DNA from: Lichenihabitans psoromatis
GTDB lineage: Bacteria > Pseudomonadota > Alphaproteobacteria > Rhizobiales > Beijerinckiaceae
Reading direction: 5' to 3'
Assembly (NCBI RefSeq): GCF_004323635.1
Contig: NZ_CP036515.1
Coordinates: 248,001-312,000 of the forward strand
Length of the DNA: 64,000 nt
Shown: positions 49,143-60,839 of the stretch, one piece after another
Layout of the letters: each line of letters starts with the position of its first letter
Position numbering within the stretch: the first letter of the stretch is position 1
Made by a program: the position numbers and the translations under genes
The notes under the pieces: generated by a model
What the model saw: the letters and a program-made list of their open reading frames with translations, nothing else
Database searches by the model: none
What the model was told of the DNA's origin: nothing

Positions 49143-50555
49143 TCAGATGTGGATGGCGCGCTTCTCGACCGCCATGGCGGCCTCCTTGACGGCTTCCGAC
49201 ATCGTGGGATGGGCGTGGCAGGTGCGCGCCAAATCTTCGGACGAGCCGCCGAATTCCATCAACAAGGTCGCTTCCTGGATCAGTTCGCCGGCCACCGACG
49301 AGATCATGTGAACGCCGAGCACGCGGTCGGTCTCGGCATCGGCAAGCACCTTGACGAATCCGTCGGGATGGCGCGTCGCACGGGCACGACCATTGGCCGT
49401 ATAAGGGAACTTGCCGACCTTATAGGCGACGCCCGCCGCCGTCAGATCTTCCTCGGTCGCACCCACCGATGCGACTTCCGGCATGGTGTAGACGACCGAC
49501 GGGATCGCGGCGTAGTTCACGTGCCCCGCCTGCCCAGCCAAGATTTCGGCGACCGCAATCCCTTCGTCCTCGGCCTTGTGGGCCAGCATCGGGCCACGCA
49601 CCACATCGCCAATGGCATAAATGCCCGGGACATTGGTGGCGAAATGATCGTCGATCACTACGCGGCCGCGATCCATCGCGACACCGGCGTCATCGCAGCC
49701 GAGGCCGTCCGTATTGGGACGACGACCGATCGCCACCAGAACGACGTCGGCATCGATCGTCTGAGCGTCTCCGCCGGCCGCCGGCGCGAATGAGACCGTC
49801 GCGCCACGCTCGTTCGAGCCTTCCGGCTTCAGTGTCACGCCCGACACCTTCTGGCCGAGATGGAACGTGATGCCCTGCTTGGCCTGGATGCGCTGGAATT
49901 GCTTTGCGGTCTCGGCATCCATACCGGGCAAGATGCGATCGAGATATTCGATTACGGTGACCTCGGCCCCAAGGCGGCGCCAGACCGAGCCGAGTTCGAG
50001 CCCGATGACGCCGGCCCCGATCACCGCCATCGTCTTCGGTACGCCATCGAGCACCAGAGCGCCGGTCGACGACACGATCGTCTTCTCGTCGATGGTGACG
50101 CCCGGCAGCGGCGTGACGCTGGAGCCGGTCGCGATCACGATCGCCTTGGTGTCGAGGGTCGTGACGGTGCCGTCCTCGGCCGTGACCTCGACGGATCCGG
50201 CACCTTTCAGACGGCCAGTGCCGATCACACTGTCGACTTTGTTCTTCTTGAACAGAAAGGCGACGCCGCTGACGTTCGACGCCACTGTGTCGTCGCGATG
50301 CTTCGACATGGCAGCCCAATCGAGCTGCGGCGGCGGCGTCACGATGCCGAGCGGCGCGAATTCGTGGCCGGCCGCCTCGAACATTTCCGACGCATAGAGC
50401 AAGGCTTTCGAGGGAATGCAGCCGATGTTGAGGCACGTGCCCCCGAACGTCTTGTTCTTTTCGACCACCGCGACTTTGAGGCCGAGTTGGGCCGCACGAA
50501 TGGCGCACACATAGCCGCCCGGGCCAGTGCCGATGACAACGAGATCGTAGGACAT
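49143..50555 (-). CDS. lpd: Dihydrolipoyl dehydrogenase (E3)
   Basis: A 470-residue flavoenzyme shared by 2-oxoacid dehydrogenase complexes. FAD motif GTGPGGYVCAIRAAQLGLKVAVVE, redox-active disulfide GGTCLNIGCIPSKALLYAS, NAD motif AVIGAGVIGLELGSVWRRLGA, and the C-terminal dimer interface with HAHPTMSEAVKEAA giving the His-Glu proton relay. The start at 50555 (MSYDLV) has the usual N-terminus; a longer frame reaches 50612. The E1 and E2 genes are not in the window. Confidence 0.96.
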   Translation of the reverse strand: MSYDLVVIGTGPGGYVCAIRAAQLGLKVAVVEKNKTFGGTCLNIGCIPSKALLYASEMFEAAGHEFAPLGIVTPPPQLDWAAMSKHRDDTVASNVSGVAFLFKKNKVDSVIGTGRLKGAGSVEVTAEDGTVTTLDTKAIVIATGSSVTPLPGVTIDEKTIVSSTGALVLDGVPKTMAVIGAGVIGLELGSVWRRLGAEVTVIEYLDRILPGMDAETAKQFQRIQAKQGITFHLGQKVSGVTLKPEGSNERGATVSFAPAAGGDAQTIDADVVLVAIGRRPNTDGLGCDDAGVAMDRGRVVIDDHFATNVPGIYAIGDVVRGPMLAHKAEDEGIAVAEILAGQAGHVNYAAIPSVVYTMPEVASVGATEEDLTAAGVAYKVGKFPYTANGRARATRHPDGFVKVLADAETDRVLGVHMISSVAGELIQEATLLMEFGGSSEDLARTCHAHPTMSEAVKEAAMAVEKRAIHI

Positions 50556-50681
50556 GAGTTGGATCTGCCTGAACGTTCTGAGCGGTCTCGGGAGGCGAGG
50601 CCGGAAGGACACATGCGCCGCAAATGGGCGCGAGCATGAGCCCCAGGGCGGGGCGCAGCCCTCATATACGCGAAAGCCGCG

Positions 50682-51674
50682 TCAGGTTTTAGGTGGGGAC
50701 GGGTCGAATTCTGATGGTTCGAAGTCACGGTGCGTGCCACAGAACTCGCAGGTTACGCCGATCAGCCCGCTTGCACCGACCATGTCGTGCCGCTCGGTCG
50801 GCGTGAAGCTCTTCAGCATGGCAGCAATGCGGTCGCGCGAACATCGGCACGAGTCGCGCAAATCATGCGGGTCGAAGACTGTCACGCCACGCTCATGGAA
50901 CAGCCGATAGAGCAGCCGCTCGCTCGAGAGCTGCGGATCGACCAACTCGTGATCCTCGATCGTGCCAGAAAGCGCCTTTGCCTCGGCCCACGCATCATCG
51001 TCGGCTAACGGCTCGGGCACGATACCACCCGGTGCATCGCCAGGCGGCAGATCGGATTGGCGTCGGCGATCGTCCGATTGCGGCAGGAACTGCACCAGGA
51101 AACCGCCCGCGCGCCAGGCTGTGCCCTCGCCTGTGACACTCTGGGCGACCGCGAGACGGACGACTGTCGGGATCTGTTCGGACTGCTTGAAATATTGGTC
51201 GGCGGCCGCTTCGAGCCCCTGCCCTTCGAGCGGCACGATGCCTTGATAGCGGCTCTGCTCGCCCCCTTGCTCGATCGTCAGCGCGAGATGGCCCTGACCA
51301 AGCAATTCGGCCGATGACAGCCGGCCGTCGGCCTCCGTCAGCCGATCCGCATCGAACCGCGCGAAAGCACGCAAGCGATCCGGCGCATCGAAATCCACCA
51401 CCAGCATATCGACGATACCATCGGTCCGCGTCTGCAGCTGGAAGCGGCCATCGAATTTGAGAGATGTCCCAAGCAATGCCGTGAGCGCCGTCGCCTCGCC
51501 GACGAGCCGCGCCACCGGCTCCGGATAGCCATGCTTGCGGAGGATCTGGTCCACCGACGGACCGAGCCGCACGACGCGACCGCGCACGTCCAGCGGCGTC
51601 ACGGTAAACGGCAAAGCGATGTCGTCCCGTCCGCTATCGGACACGGGACGCGTTTCGGCCGGCGTCATGGTCAT
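50682..51674 (-). CDS. hslO: Redox-regulated chaperone Hsp33
   Basis: A 330-residue ATP-independent holdase activated by oxidation. The C-terminal zinc-redox centre has C-x-C in DSCRCSRD and C-x-x-C in [11 protein letters not shown], about 36 residues apart. The N-terminal core has the [29 protein letters not shown] pattern. The ATG overlaps the TGA of argF, as in the common rhizobial argD-argF-hslO order. An ATG at 51668 is a possible alternative. Confidence 0.95.
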   Translation of the reverse strand: MTMTPAETRPVSDSGRDDIALPFTVTPLDVRGRVVRLGPSVDQILRKHGYPEPVARLVGEATALTALLGTSLKFDGRFQLQTRTDGIVDMLVVDFDAPDRLRAFARFDADRLTEADGRLSSAELLGQGHLALTIEQGGEQSRYQGIVPLEGQGLEAAADQYFKQSEQIPTVVRLAVAQSVTGEGTAWRAGGFLVQFLPQSDDRRRQSDLPPGDAPGGIVPEPLADDDAWAEAKALSGTIEDHELVDPQLSSERLLYRLFHERGVTVFDPHDLRDSCRCSRDRIAAMLKSFTPTERHDMVGASGLIGVTCEFCGTHRDFEPSEFDPSPPKT

Positions 51675-52648
51675 GCTGGGACGACCCTTGACGCATGGCT
51701 GGCCCCGATCGACGGGACGGCGCCGAGGCACCAGGCCAGAATGCCCTTCTGAGCATGGAGGCGGTTCTCGGCTTCGTCGAACACCACCGACTGCGGCCCG
51801 TCGATCACCTCGTCGGTGACCTCTTCGCCGCGGTGCGCCGGGAGGCAATGCATGAAGATGGCGTCCTTCGCGGCTGCGGCCATCAGCTTGGCATTGACCT
51901 GATACGGCGCCAGCAGATTATGCCGGTGGCTCTCGTCTTCGTCACCCATCGACACCCAGCAATCCGAAATGACCGCCGACGCGTTGCGGACGGCCTCGAA
52001 CGGGTCGTTCATCACCGAGAGCGCCGCGCCTTCACGGCGGGCCCAGTCGACGAGTTCCGTCGAGGGAGCGAGTTCGGGCGGTGTCGCGACGTTGATGGCG
52101 AAATCGAACTGCTTGGCCGCATGCACCCAGCTCGCCAGCACGTTATTGGCGTCGCCGCTCCACGCCACGGTTCGACCCTTGATGGGTCCGCGATGCTCCT
52201 CGAACGTCATGACATCAGCCATGACCTGACAGGGATGCGACGTCTTGGTCAGCCCGTTGATGACCGGCACGGTCGCATGAGCCGCAAATTCGGCGAGGTC
52301 CGCCTCGTCGAGAATACGCAGCATCACCGCATCGACATAACGCGATAGCACACGGGCCGTATCGGCGATCGTCTCGCCGCGCCCAAGCTGCATTTCGGCA
52401 CCAGTCAGCATGATGGTCTCGCCGCCGAGCTCCCGCATGCCGACGTCGAAGGAGATGCGGGTGCGGGTCGAGGGTTTGTCGAACACCATCGCCAGCACCT
52501 TGCCATCGAGCGGGCGCTGCTTATCGAACCGGCCCTCGCGAGCGCGGCGGTGCTTCATCGCCGAGGCGAAGTCCAGCACGGCGCGCAGGTCTTCGGCCGG
52601 GATGTCGTTGAGGTCGAGAAAATGCTGCGCGCTCTTGCCTGCGTCCAT
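51671..52648 (-). CDS. argF: Ornithine carbamoyltransferase
   Basis: A 325-residue enzyme making citrulline from ornithine and carbamoyl phosphate. Carbamoyl-phosphate loop [10 protein letters not shown], the [12 protein letters not shown] motif and the ornithine-binding [15 protein letters not shown] are present. It is translationally coupled to argD upstream (TGATG) and hslO downstream (ATGA). The frame opens at GTG 52651, but the ATG at 52648 is preferred. Confidence 0.96.
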   Translation of the reverse strand: MDAGKSAQHFLDLNDIPAEDLRAVLDFASAMKHRRAREGRFDKQRPLDGKVLAMVFDKPSTRTRISFDVGMRELGGETIMLTGAEMQLGRGETIADTARVLSRYVDAVMLRILDEADLAEFAAHATVPVINGLTKTSHPCQVMADVMTFEEHRGPIKGRTVAWSGDANNVLASWVHAAKQFDFAINVATPPELAPSTELVDWARREGAALSVMNDPFEAVRNASAVISDCWVSMGDEDESHRHNLLAPYQVNAKLMAAAAKDAIFMHCLPAHRGEEVTDEVIDGPQSVVFDEAENRLHAQKGILAWCLGAVPSIGASHASRVVPA

Positions 52649-53877
52649 CACGCGGCTCCCTTCGGCTCGGCCAATTCGAGATCGAGCATGGTGGCTTCGA
52701 TATCCGAACAGGCCGCATCCATGCGCCGGACCGCTTCGGCGATCTCGGCATCCGTCACGATCATCGGCGGCAACAGCCGCACCACATTGTCACCGGCCGC
52801 GATCGTCAACAGGTGACGGGCTCGCGCCGCCTTGACGAAATCGACGTTGGGAACCCGCATCTTCAAACCCATCAACAGCCCGACGCCACGCACCTCCCCG
52901 ACGACACGGGGATGGCGGTCCTGAAGTTCCGCCAGCCGCTGCTTCAGCGCCAATCCGGCCTGTTTCACGCGATCGAGAAATGCCGGTTCCAGCACGACGT
53001 CGAGTACGGCGTTGCCGACGCTCATGGCGAGCGGATTACCCCCGAACGTGCTGCCATGCGTCCCGACCGTCATGCCCCTGGCGGCCTCGCGCGTCGCCAG
53101 ACACGCGCCCATGGGAAAGCCGCCGCCGATGCCCTTGGCGACCGACATGATATCCGGCTCGATCCCGCTCTGCTCATAGGCGAAAAAATTGCCCGAGCGG
53201 CCGACGCCGGTCTGCACTTCGTCGAGGATCAGCAGCAAACCGTGGCTGTCGCACAAGGCCCGGAGATCCCGCAGCATCTGGGCCGGCACGACGCGCACGC
53301 CGCCCTCGCCCTGCACCGGCTCGATCAACATCGCGGCCGTCTCCGGGCCGATGGCGGCCTTGAGGGCAGCCTCGTCCCCAAACGGCACCTGATCGAACCC
53401 ATCGACCTTCGGCCCAAATCCATCGATGTATTTCTGCTGTCCACCGGCCGCGATCGTCGCGAGGGTCCGGCCATGAAAGGCGCCCTCGAACGTGATGATG
53501 CGGAACCGCTCGGGATGGCCTCCGGCCGCATGGTATTTGCGCGCCATCTTGATCGAGGCCTCGTTCGCCTCTGCGCCGGAATTGGTGAAGAACACCACAT
53601 CGGCGAAGGTCGCCCCGGTCAGGCGCTCGGCCAGCCGCTCGCCATCCGGAATACGGTAGAGATTGGACGTATGCCAAATCTTGCCGGCCTGTTCGACCAA
53701 AGCCGCGACGAGATGCGGATGCGAGTGACCGAGGCCGGTCACCGCGACGCCGCTGCCGAAATCGAGATAGCGCTCCCCATCCGTCGACGTCAGCCAAGCG
53801 CCGTCTCCCCGCTCGAAGCTTAGTTCCGCTCTGGCATAGGTGGGCAGGATGACTGAAAGCACGGCTGGACGCTCCAT
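52648..53877 (-). CDS. argD: Acetylornithine aminotransferase
   Basis: A 409-residue class III PLP aminotransferase of arginine biosynthesis. PLP-binding features: [50 protein letters not shown] and [17 protein letters not shown] with the Schiff-base lysine. The ATG at 53877 begins [16 protein letters not shown] as in rhizobial ArgD; an upstream in-frame ATG at 53982 is not needed. First gene of argD-argF-hslO, and divergent from the gcrA promoter region. Confidence 0.96.
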   Translation of the reverse strand: MERPAVLSVILPTYARAELSFERGDGAWLTSTDGERYLDFGSGVAVTGLGHSHPHLVAALVEQAGKIWHTSNLYRIPDGERLAERLTGATFADVVFFTNSGAEANEASIKMARKYHAAGGHPERFRIITFEGAFHGRTLATIAAGGQQKYIDGFGPKVDGFDQVPFGDEAALKAAIGPETAAMLIEPVQGEGGVRVVPAQMLRDLRALCDSHGLLLILDEVQTGVGRSGNFFAYEQSGIEPDIMSVAKGIGGGFPMGACLATREAARGMTVGTHGSTFGGNPLAMSVGNAVLDVVLEPAFLDRVKQAGLALKQRLAELQDRHPRVVGEVRGVGLLMGLKMRVPNVDFVKAARARHLLTIAAGDNVVRLLPPMIVTDAEIAEAVRRMDAACSDIEATMLDLELAEPKGAA

Positions 53878-54251
53878 TTGATGATCCAGAGATCGAAAGA
53901 CCCCTGAGCCATGCCGCAAAAACCAATTTGCCGCCCGAGAGGACGGCAAAATGCTAGTCGGCATGATTACGGGTTTCACCAAGCGCCGTCAAACCTTTGT
54001 TCGCGCTCGGATTAATTCAAAAATCCCGGAGACTTGGCGGTCTTCGGCCCGCAGCCGACTGTTGAAAACTACAATGAAGTCACGCGGACTCTTGCGCCCG
54101 ATTCGCGCCTCGGTATAGATTCTTGACAGCCGCATACGGGTTATGCGGTCACGTAAAAACAATCCCGAATAATTGCGTTGCGTGACATCGGCGTGAGCCG
54201 GTGCGGAGTATGATTCTCTTTTTCCGTGCGTAATCAACCACAGGAGAGGCC
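53878..54251. promoter_or_regulatory. argD/gcrA intergenic region with a GANTC-rich gcrA promoter
   Basis: Within 54087-54216 there are four GANTC sites: GACTC 54087-54091, GATTC 54100-54104, GATTC 54118-54122 and GATTC 54212-54216. TTGCGC (54092-54097) and TATAGA (54114-54119), 16 bases apart, form a plausible sigma-70 promoter that three of them flank or overlap. A perfect 7-bp inverted repeat CCGCATA-N5-TATGCGG (54130-54148) lies just behind the expected start and could fold in the leader. No gene is evident in the stretch. Confidence 0.6.
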
Positions 54252-54770
54252 ATGTCCTGGAATGATGAACGCGTAGAACTCTTGAGCAAATTGTGGCTCG
54301 AAGGGCGAAGCGCAAGCCAGATCGCAGCAGAACTGGGTCTCGGCGTCACGCGAAACGCTGTGATCGGTAAAGTGCATCGGCTCGGCCTGTCGGGTCGCGC
54401 CAAGATCGCGGCGCCAGCCGCGACACAGGGACGCTTGCGGCCCAAGGCTCCGCAAAAGGCGGAGCAGGATCGCATGCCGTCGCCCTTGTCGGCCCAACCG
54501 CTGGTCGAGCCGGAACCCGAGACCGAGACCGTCGCGGCGCCCGTTGCCACGCCGATCGCCGATGTCGTCATACCGTTTTCGACCCGGGTCACGATCATGG
54601 ACCTGCGCGAAAGCATGTGCCGCTGGCCGATCGGCGATCCAGCCAGCGCTGAGTTCCGCTATTGTGGATCGAAGTCGGCGCTCGGGCCCTACTGCATGGA
54701 CCATGCGCGTCTCGCGTTCCAACCAACGCAGGAACGCCGTCGCGTTGAACGTTTCGCTCGCATCGCCTGA
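54252..54770 (+). CDS. gcrA: Cell-cycle regulator GcrA
   Basis: A 172-residue protein of the GcrA family, which binds sigma-70 holoenzyme and activates promoters carrying CcrM-methylated GANTC sites. The N-terminal DNA-binding domain SWNDERVELLSKLWLEGRSASQIAAELGLGVTRNAVIGKVHRLGL is essentially diagnostic. A Pro/Glu/Ala-rich linker (residues ~60-115) separates it from the C-terminal sigma-interacting domain with cysteines (SMCRWPIGDPASAEFRYCGSKSALGPYCMDHARLA). AGGAGAGG precedes the ATG. The 5' region has an unusual density of GANTC sites. Confidence 0.96.
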   Translation: MSWNDERVELLSKLWLEGRSASQIAAELGLGVTRNAVIGKVHRLGLSGRAKIAAPAATQGRLRPKAPQKAEQDRMPSPLSAQPLVEPEPETETVAAPVATPIADVVIPFSTRVTIMDLRESMCRWPIGDPASAEFRYCGSKSALGPYCMDHARLAFQPTQERRRVERFARIA

Positions 54771-54904
54771 GCCTGCGCGTCGGCTGCGCTCTCGGTTCGT
54801 TTGCGGCACATACGAACCGAAGGCGCCGTCCGACGCGACATCAGCCTGACGCGTGTCACGACAAACCGTGTGCCGGTATTTTGGCCGAAACCTTTTTCGG
54901 CTAG

Positions 54905-57010
<2,106 letters not shown>

Positions 57011-57022
57011 TCGCCGCAAAAG

Positions 57023-57376
57023 CTACATGCCTGTCTTGCGGGCCTGACACAGAATGATCGGGCTCGACAGAGCATAGGTAAATCCATTGCCCGTGTAGAC
57101 GGTCTGATTGGACGTCCCCGGCTGAAGCAGGAACGAGCCTTCGACGATGCTCTGCCCATTGCTGGTGGTCATCATGGCCCAACTGAAGGTGCAGAATTGC
57201 GCCGGAGCGTCAGGATTTGTGTGGCTGCACACGAGTTGCGCGCCGCCCATCATCGCAAAGCCCCCGCAGGTGAAGGTTGGCGCTGCGCCAGCCGGCACGC
57301 TCCAGATCGGCAGTTGAAGCAGCGTCAACGCGAGGCCGGCGCAGGCCCGCTGGGCGGTCGTCCATGTCGATGTCAT
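57023..57376 (-). CDS. Small secreted protein of unknown function, 117 aa
   Basis: The N-terminal ~32 residues look like a signal peptide (QRACAGLALTLLQLPIWSVPAGAAP). The mature part is ~85 residues with four cysteines (FTCGGF, LVCSHTN, QFCTFSW, ILCQARK) that could form two disulfides, and is rich in Thr, Ser and Gly. I recognise no family. It converges with ligA. Confidence 0.55.
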   Translation of the reverse strand: MTSTWTTAQRACAGLALTLLQLPIWSVPAGAAPTFTCGGFAMMGGAQLVCSHTNPDAPAQFCTFSWAMMTTSNGQSIVEGSFLLQPGTSNQTVYTGNGFTYALSSPIILCQARKTGM

Positions 57377-57434
57377 CGCGTCCGATTTCCCAAGCCACGT
57401 TACCCCTCGGTTCAGTCGATATTCGTTTCTATCG

Positions 57435-57482
57435 ACACCATAAGCTTGTATATGATTGAGGTCGCACTAAGTGGTTTACAAG
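57435..57482. promoter_or_regulatory. Candidate MarR operator
   Basis: CTTGTA (57435-57440) and TACAAG (57477-57482) form a widely spaced inverted repeat, with CACTAAGTG (57465-57473), itself a palindrome around one base, between them. The elements sit just upstream of the MarR-type gene of the efflux operon. Confidence 0.35.
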
Positions 57483-57525
57483 TTTGTTGATGACGCGGCC
57501 GGCGCGCGGAGGAATGACGACATCC

Positions 57526-57993
57526 ATGTCTACTGGGTCCGCCACAGTTGGTTTTCTGCTGCATGACATCGCTCGCATGATGAGGAAGCGCTTCGAGCAG
57601 CGCGCCTCGTCGCTGGGGTTCACGCGCTCGCAATGGCAGGTGCTGGTCCATCTCGCCAAGAACGAAGGCATTCATCAAGCGGGTCTGGCCGACATTCTGG
57701 AAGTTGAGCCGATCAGTCTCGTCCGCATTCTCGATCGCCTCGCGGCACGCGGTCTAGTGGAGCGTCGCCAGCATCCGACGGATCGTCGCGTCTGGCTTCT
57801 CTACCTGACGCCGGCGGCGCATCCGAGCTTGTCGCTGCTGCGCGAGATCGGCGAGGTAACGCGAGCCGAAACGCTGGCTGGGCTGCCCGACGAGGATCAG
57901 GTGCGGCTCGTCACGATGCTCAATCGTCTAAAATCGAATCTGGTCGTTGCCTGCGCGTCTCCGGTCGACGCCAAAGAGGTCAGTCATGGTTGA
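57526..57993 (+). CDS. MarR-family transcription regulator
   Basis: A 155-residue winged-helix regulator. GFLLHDIARMMRKRFEQRASSLGFTRSQWQVLVHLAKNEGIHQAGLADILEVEPISLVRILDRLAARGLVERRQHPTDRRVWLLYLTP covers the DNA-binding domain with the wing. GGAGGA lies 12 bases before the chosen ATG; ATGs at 57490 and 57514 are also in frame, so the exact start is uncertain. It overlaps the HlyD-type gene by eight bases and most likely represses the operon until a toxic compound binds. Confidence 0.92.
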   Translation: MSTGSATVGFLLHDIARMMRKRFEQRASSLGFTRSQWQVLVHLAKNEGIHQAGLADILEVEPISLVRILDRLAARGLVERRQHPTDRRVWLLYLTPAAHPSLSLLREIGEVTRAETLAGLPDEDQVRLVTMLNRLKSNLVVACASPVDAKEVSHG

Positions 57994-59281
57994 CGGCGCA
58001 CATCCCAATATCGCGGACGATCATCCCGATCTCGTCGACCTCGATGAGCGCGTCAGCCGGCTCGAAGGTCGGAACGAGTTGGCCACTCCGGTCCCTAACG
58101 CCCTCCGCCAGGACCCGAAGCCCGCCACCCCCGAGGCGCCCATGGTGGCCGAAGCCGTACCGGCCGAACCGGTCCCGCATGGCCCACCCGTCACCGAGGC
58201 ACCTGTCAGTACGCCGAAGCGCAAACGACGTGTCTTGCGGCCGCTTCTGTTCGCGGCTTTGCCGGTGGCGCTGATTTACGGCGGTTACGTTTATGTAACG
58301 GGTGGGCAGATCATGTCGACCGACAACGCCTATGTCGCGGCTCAACGGCTTGGTGTCTCGACCGATGTGTCGGGGACCGTGGCGGCGGTCGCGGTTCACA
58401 CGAACGAACATGTCACCAAAGGCGAGGTTCTGTTCCGGCTCAAGAGCGACAGTTTTCAGATCGCGCTCGATGCTGCGGAGGCGCAACTCGGGACGGTTCG
58501 CAATCAGGTCCTGACCCTGCAGGCGAGCTACAAACAGTCCTTGTCGATGATCGATCAGGCCAAGGCCGACCTGCCGTTTTACGAAACGGCGTTCAAGCGC
58601 CAAGTCGATCTCATGAATTCGTCGGTCGCCTCGAAAGCGATCTACGACCAAGCGCAGCATGATCTCGTTGCGACGCGGCAGAAGGTTTCCGTCGCGCAGG
58701 CGCAAGCGCAGGCCATGTTGGCGCAGCTCGGCACGGACGAGAACCAACCCGTCGAGCAGAACCCGTTCTACCTGCAGGCGAAGTCGGCCGTCGACAACGC
58801 CCGGCGTGACCTCAACGATACGGTCGTCAGAGCACCCTTCGACGGCATCGTCACCAATGTCGACGCCTTGCAGGTCGGCGGCTACCTCAAGGCGTCGCAA
58901 GCTGGATTCAGCCTGATCTCCGAAACCAATATGTGGGTCGATGCAAGCCCGAAGGAGACTGAACTGACCTATGTGCGGCCGGGGCAAAGCGCGAGCGTGA
59001 CGGTCGACACCTATCCCGACGTCGTGTGGACCGGCACAGTGGAGAGCATCAGCCCCGCCTCGGGATCGAGCTTCTCGCTGCTCCCGGCACAAAACACGAC
59101 CGGCAATTGGGTCAAGGTGGTGCAGCGCATTCCGATGCGGGTGCGTCTCGATCTCACGCCGGGCAAACCGCCGCTCCGGGTCGGCATGAGCGTCGTGGTC
59201 GATGTCGACACCGGACATGCGCGCGGCTTGCCCGATCTGATCAAGACCCTCCTCGATCGAGTCCACATCCATCATGGCTAG
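57986..59281 (+). CDS. emrA: EmrA/HlyD-family membrane fusion protein
   Basis: A 431-residue periplasmic adaptor. An N-terminal cytoplasmic stretch rich in Pro and Ala (~90 residues) precedes a membrane helix (LLFAALPVALIYGGYVYV). A biotinyl-lipoyl-like half (TDNAYVAAQRLGVSTDVSGTVAAVAVHTNEHVTKGEVLFRLKSDSFQIALDAAEAQL), a coiled-coil hairpin and the beta-barrel domain (VVRAPFDGIVTNVDALQVGGYL) follow. The start at 57986 overlaps MarR by eight bases; the frame runs to 57947. With the MFS protein it would link inner and outer membranes for drug efflux. Confidence 0.94.
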   Translation: MVDGAHPNIADDHPDLVDLDERVSRLEGRNELATPVPNALRQDPKPATPEAPMVAEAVPAEPVPHGPPVTEAPVSTPKRKRRVLRPLLFAALPVALIYGGYVYVTGGQIMSTDNAYVAAQRLGVSTDVSGTVAAVAVHTNEHVTKGEVLFRLKSDSFQIALDAAEAQLGTVRNQVLTLQASYKQSLSMIDQAKADLPFYETAFKRQVDLMNSSVASKAIYDQAQHDLVATRQKVSVAQAQAQAMLAQLGTDENQPVEQNPFYLQAKSAVDNARRDLNDTVVRAPFDGIVTNVDALQVGGYLKASQAGFSLISETNMWVDASPKETELTYVRPGQSASVTVDTYPDVVWTGTVESISPASGSSFSLLPAQNTTGNWVKVVQRIPMRVRLDLTPGKPPLRVGMSVVVDVDTGHARGLPDLIKTLLDRVHIHHG

Positions 59282-60827
59282 CGCGGCGAGCGGCAGCGGT
59301 TCGTTCGCGATCGTCGCCAATCGCGGCGCCATCACGGCCTCGATCATCCTGGCCGTGATCATGCAGGCGCTCGACACGACGATCGCCAACGTGGCCCTGC
59401 CCTACATTCAAGGCAGCGTCTCGGCGAGCGCCGACCAGATCAACTGGGTGCTCACCTCCTACATCACCGCCGCCGCCATCATGACGCCGCCGTCTGGCTA
59501 TTTCGCCTCGCGGTTCGGTCGCAAGCGCGTCTTGCTGGTCGCGATCGCCGGCTTCGTGGTCGCCTCGGTGCTTTGCGGCATCGCTCAGTCGCTGCTGCAG
59601 ATCGTCGGCTTTCGCTTGCTGCAGGGCTTCTTCGGCGCGGCCTTGGTGCCGCTGTCGCAATCGATCCTGCTCGATATCTACTCCCCCGAGGAGCGCGGCT
59701 CCGCCATGGCGGTCTTCGGCGTGTCGATCATGGTCGGGCCGGTGCTCGGCCCGGTGATCGGCGGCTGGCTGACCGATCACATCAGCTGGCGATGGGTGTT
59801 CTACATCAACGTCGGAATCGGCGCGATCGCGTTCGCGGGCGTCAGCGCCTTCGTGACCGAAACCAAGCTGGATCTCGCCGGCAAGCTCGATTGGCTCGGA
59901 TTCGGGACCCTCAGCGTGACGATCGCGGCCTTGCAGATCTTCCTCGATCGTGGCGAGCAGCTCGATTGGTTCTCGTCCGGCGAGATCATCATCGAAGCGC
60001 TGATCTGCGCCTGCGCGTTCTATCTTTTCCTGGTCCATACGTTCACGGCCAAAGGCAACAGCTTCGTCAAGCCGAGGCTGTTCCTCGATCGCAATTTCGC
60101 GCTCGGCATGATCTTTATCTTCATCGTCGGCGTGACCTATCTAGCCTCGATGGCGCTCATGACGCCCTACCTGCAAAGCCTGATGGGCTACCCGATCGTG
60201 ACGGCCGGCCTCGTCATGGGGCCGCGCGGCATGGGAACGATGGTATGTATGTTTGCGGTCGGCAAGCTCATCGGCAAGGTCGAGACGCGCTGGCTGCTGC
60301 TGATCGGCCTGGGCCTGACGGCCTGGGCCATGTGGGACATGACCGGCTGGACCCCCGATGTGTCGCAGGGAAGGATCGTGGTCACGGGCTTCATACAGGG
60401 TGCCGGCCTTGGCTTTCTCTTCGTGCCATTGTCGGTCGTGACCTTCGCGACCCTCCCGGCCTCGAGCCGTGGCGATGCGACGGGCCTTTACAATCTGTCG
60501 CGCAACATCGGCTCGAGCGTCGGGATTTCAGTGGTATCGGCGCTGCTGACCGAAAACATCCAGGTCAACCACGCCGACATCGCCAGCTACGTCACCGCCT
60601 TCAATCCAATGTTCCGGTTGCCGGCCGTGCTACAGACGCTCAGCCCGTTCACGGCGGCGGGACGTGCGGCGCTCGATAGCGTCATCACCGAACAAGCCAC
60701 GACGATCGGCTACATGGACGATTTCAAGCTCATGATGATCATGGCGCTGGCCGCGATGCCGCTGGTGTTTCTGCTCAAAAAGGCAGCGCAGCCGGCGGCG
60801 ATCGACCACAGTGCCGTGATGGAATAA
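59274..60827 (+). CDS. emrB: EmrB/QacA-type MFS transporter (DHA2, 14 helices)
   Basis: A 517-residue integral membrane protein of the DHA2 family. Motif C and A are represented by VMQALDTTIANVALPYIQGSVSASADQINWVLTSYI, GYFASRFGRKRVLL and GVSIMVGPVLGPVIGGWLTDHISWRWVFYINVGIG. It overlaps emrA by eight bases in the same manner as emrA overlaps marR. It is expected to extrude hydrophobic toxicants with EmrA and a TolC-like outer-membrane protein encoded elsewhere. Confidence 0.95.
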   Translation: MASAASGSGSFAIVANRGAITASIILAVIMQALDTTIANVALPYIQGSVSASADQINWVLTSYITAAAIMTPPSGYFASRFGRKRVLLVAIAGFVVASVLCGIAQSLLQIVGFRLLQGFFGAALVPLSQSILLDIYSPEERGSAMAVFGVSIMVGPVLGPVIGGWLTDHISWRWVFYINVGIGAIAFAGVSAFVTETKLDLAGKLDWLGFGTLSVTIAALQIFLDRGEQLDWFSSGEIIIEALICACAFYLFLVHTFTAKGNSFVKPRLFLDRNFALGMIFIFIVGVTYLASMALMTPYLQSLMGYPIVTAGLVMGPRGMGTMVCMFAVGKLIGKVETRWLLLIGLGLTAWAMWDMTGWTPDVSQGRIVVTGFIQGAGLGFLFVPLSVVTFATLPASSRGDATGLYNLSRNIGSSVGISVVSALLTENIQVNHADIASYVTAFNPMFRLPAVLQTLSPFTAAGRAALDSVITEQATTIGYMDDFKLMMIMALAAMPLVFLLKKAAQPAAIDHSAVME

Positions 60828-60839
60828 GGCAAGCGCCGA

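Noticed and set aside
57980..59389. Long minus-strand frame opposite emrA (469 codons)
   Set aside because: Antisense to the HlyD-type protein and Arg/His/Asp-rich; a shadow frame.
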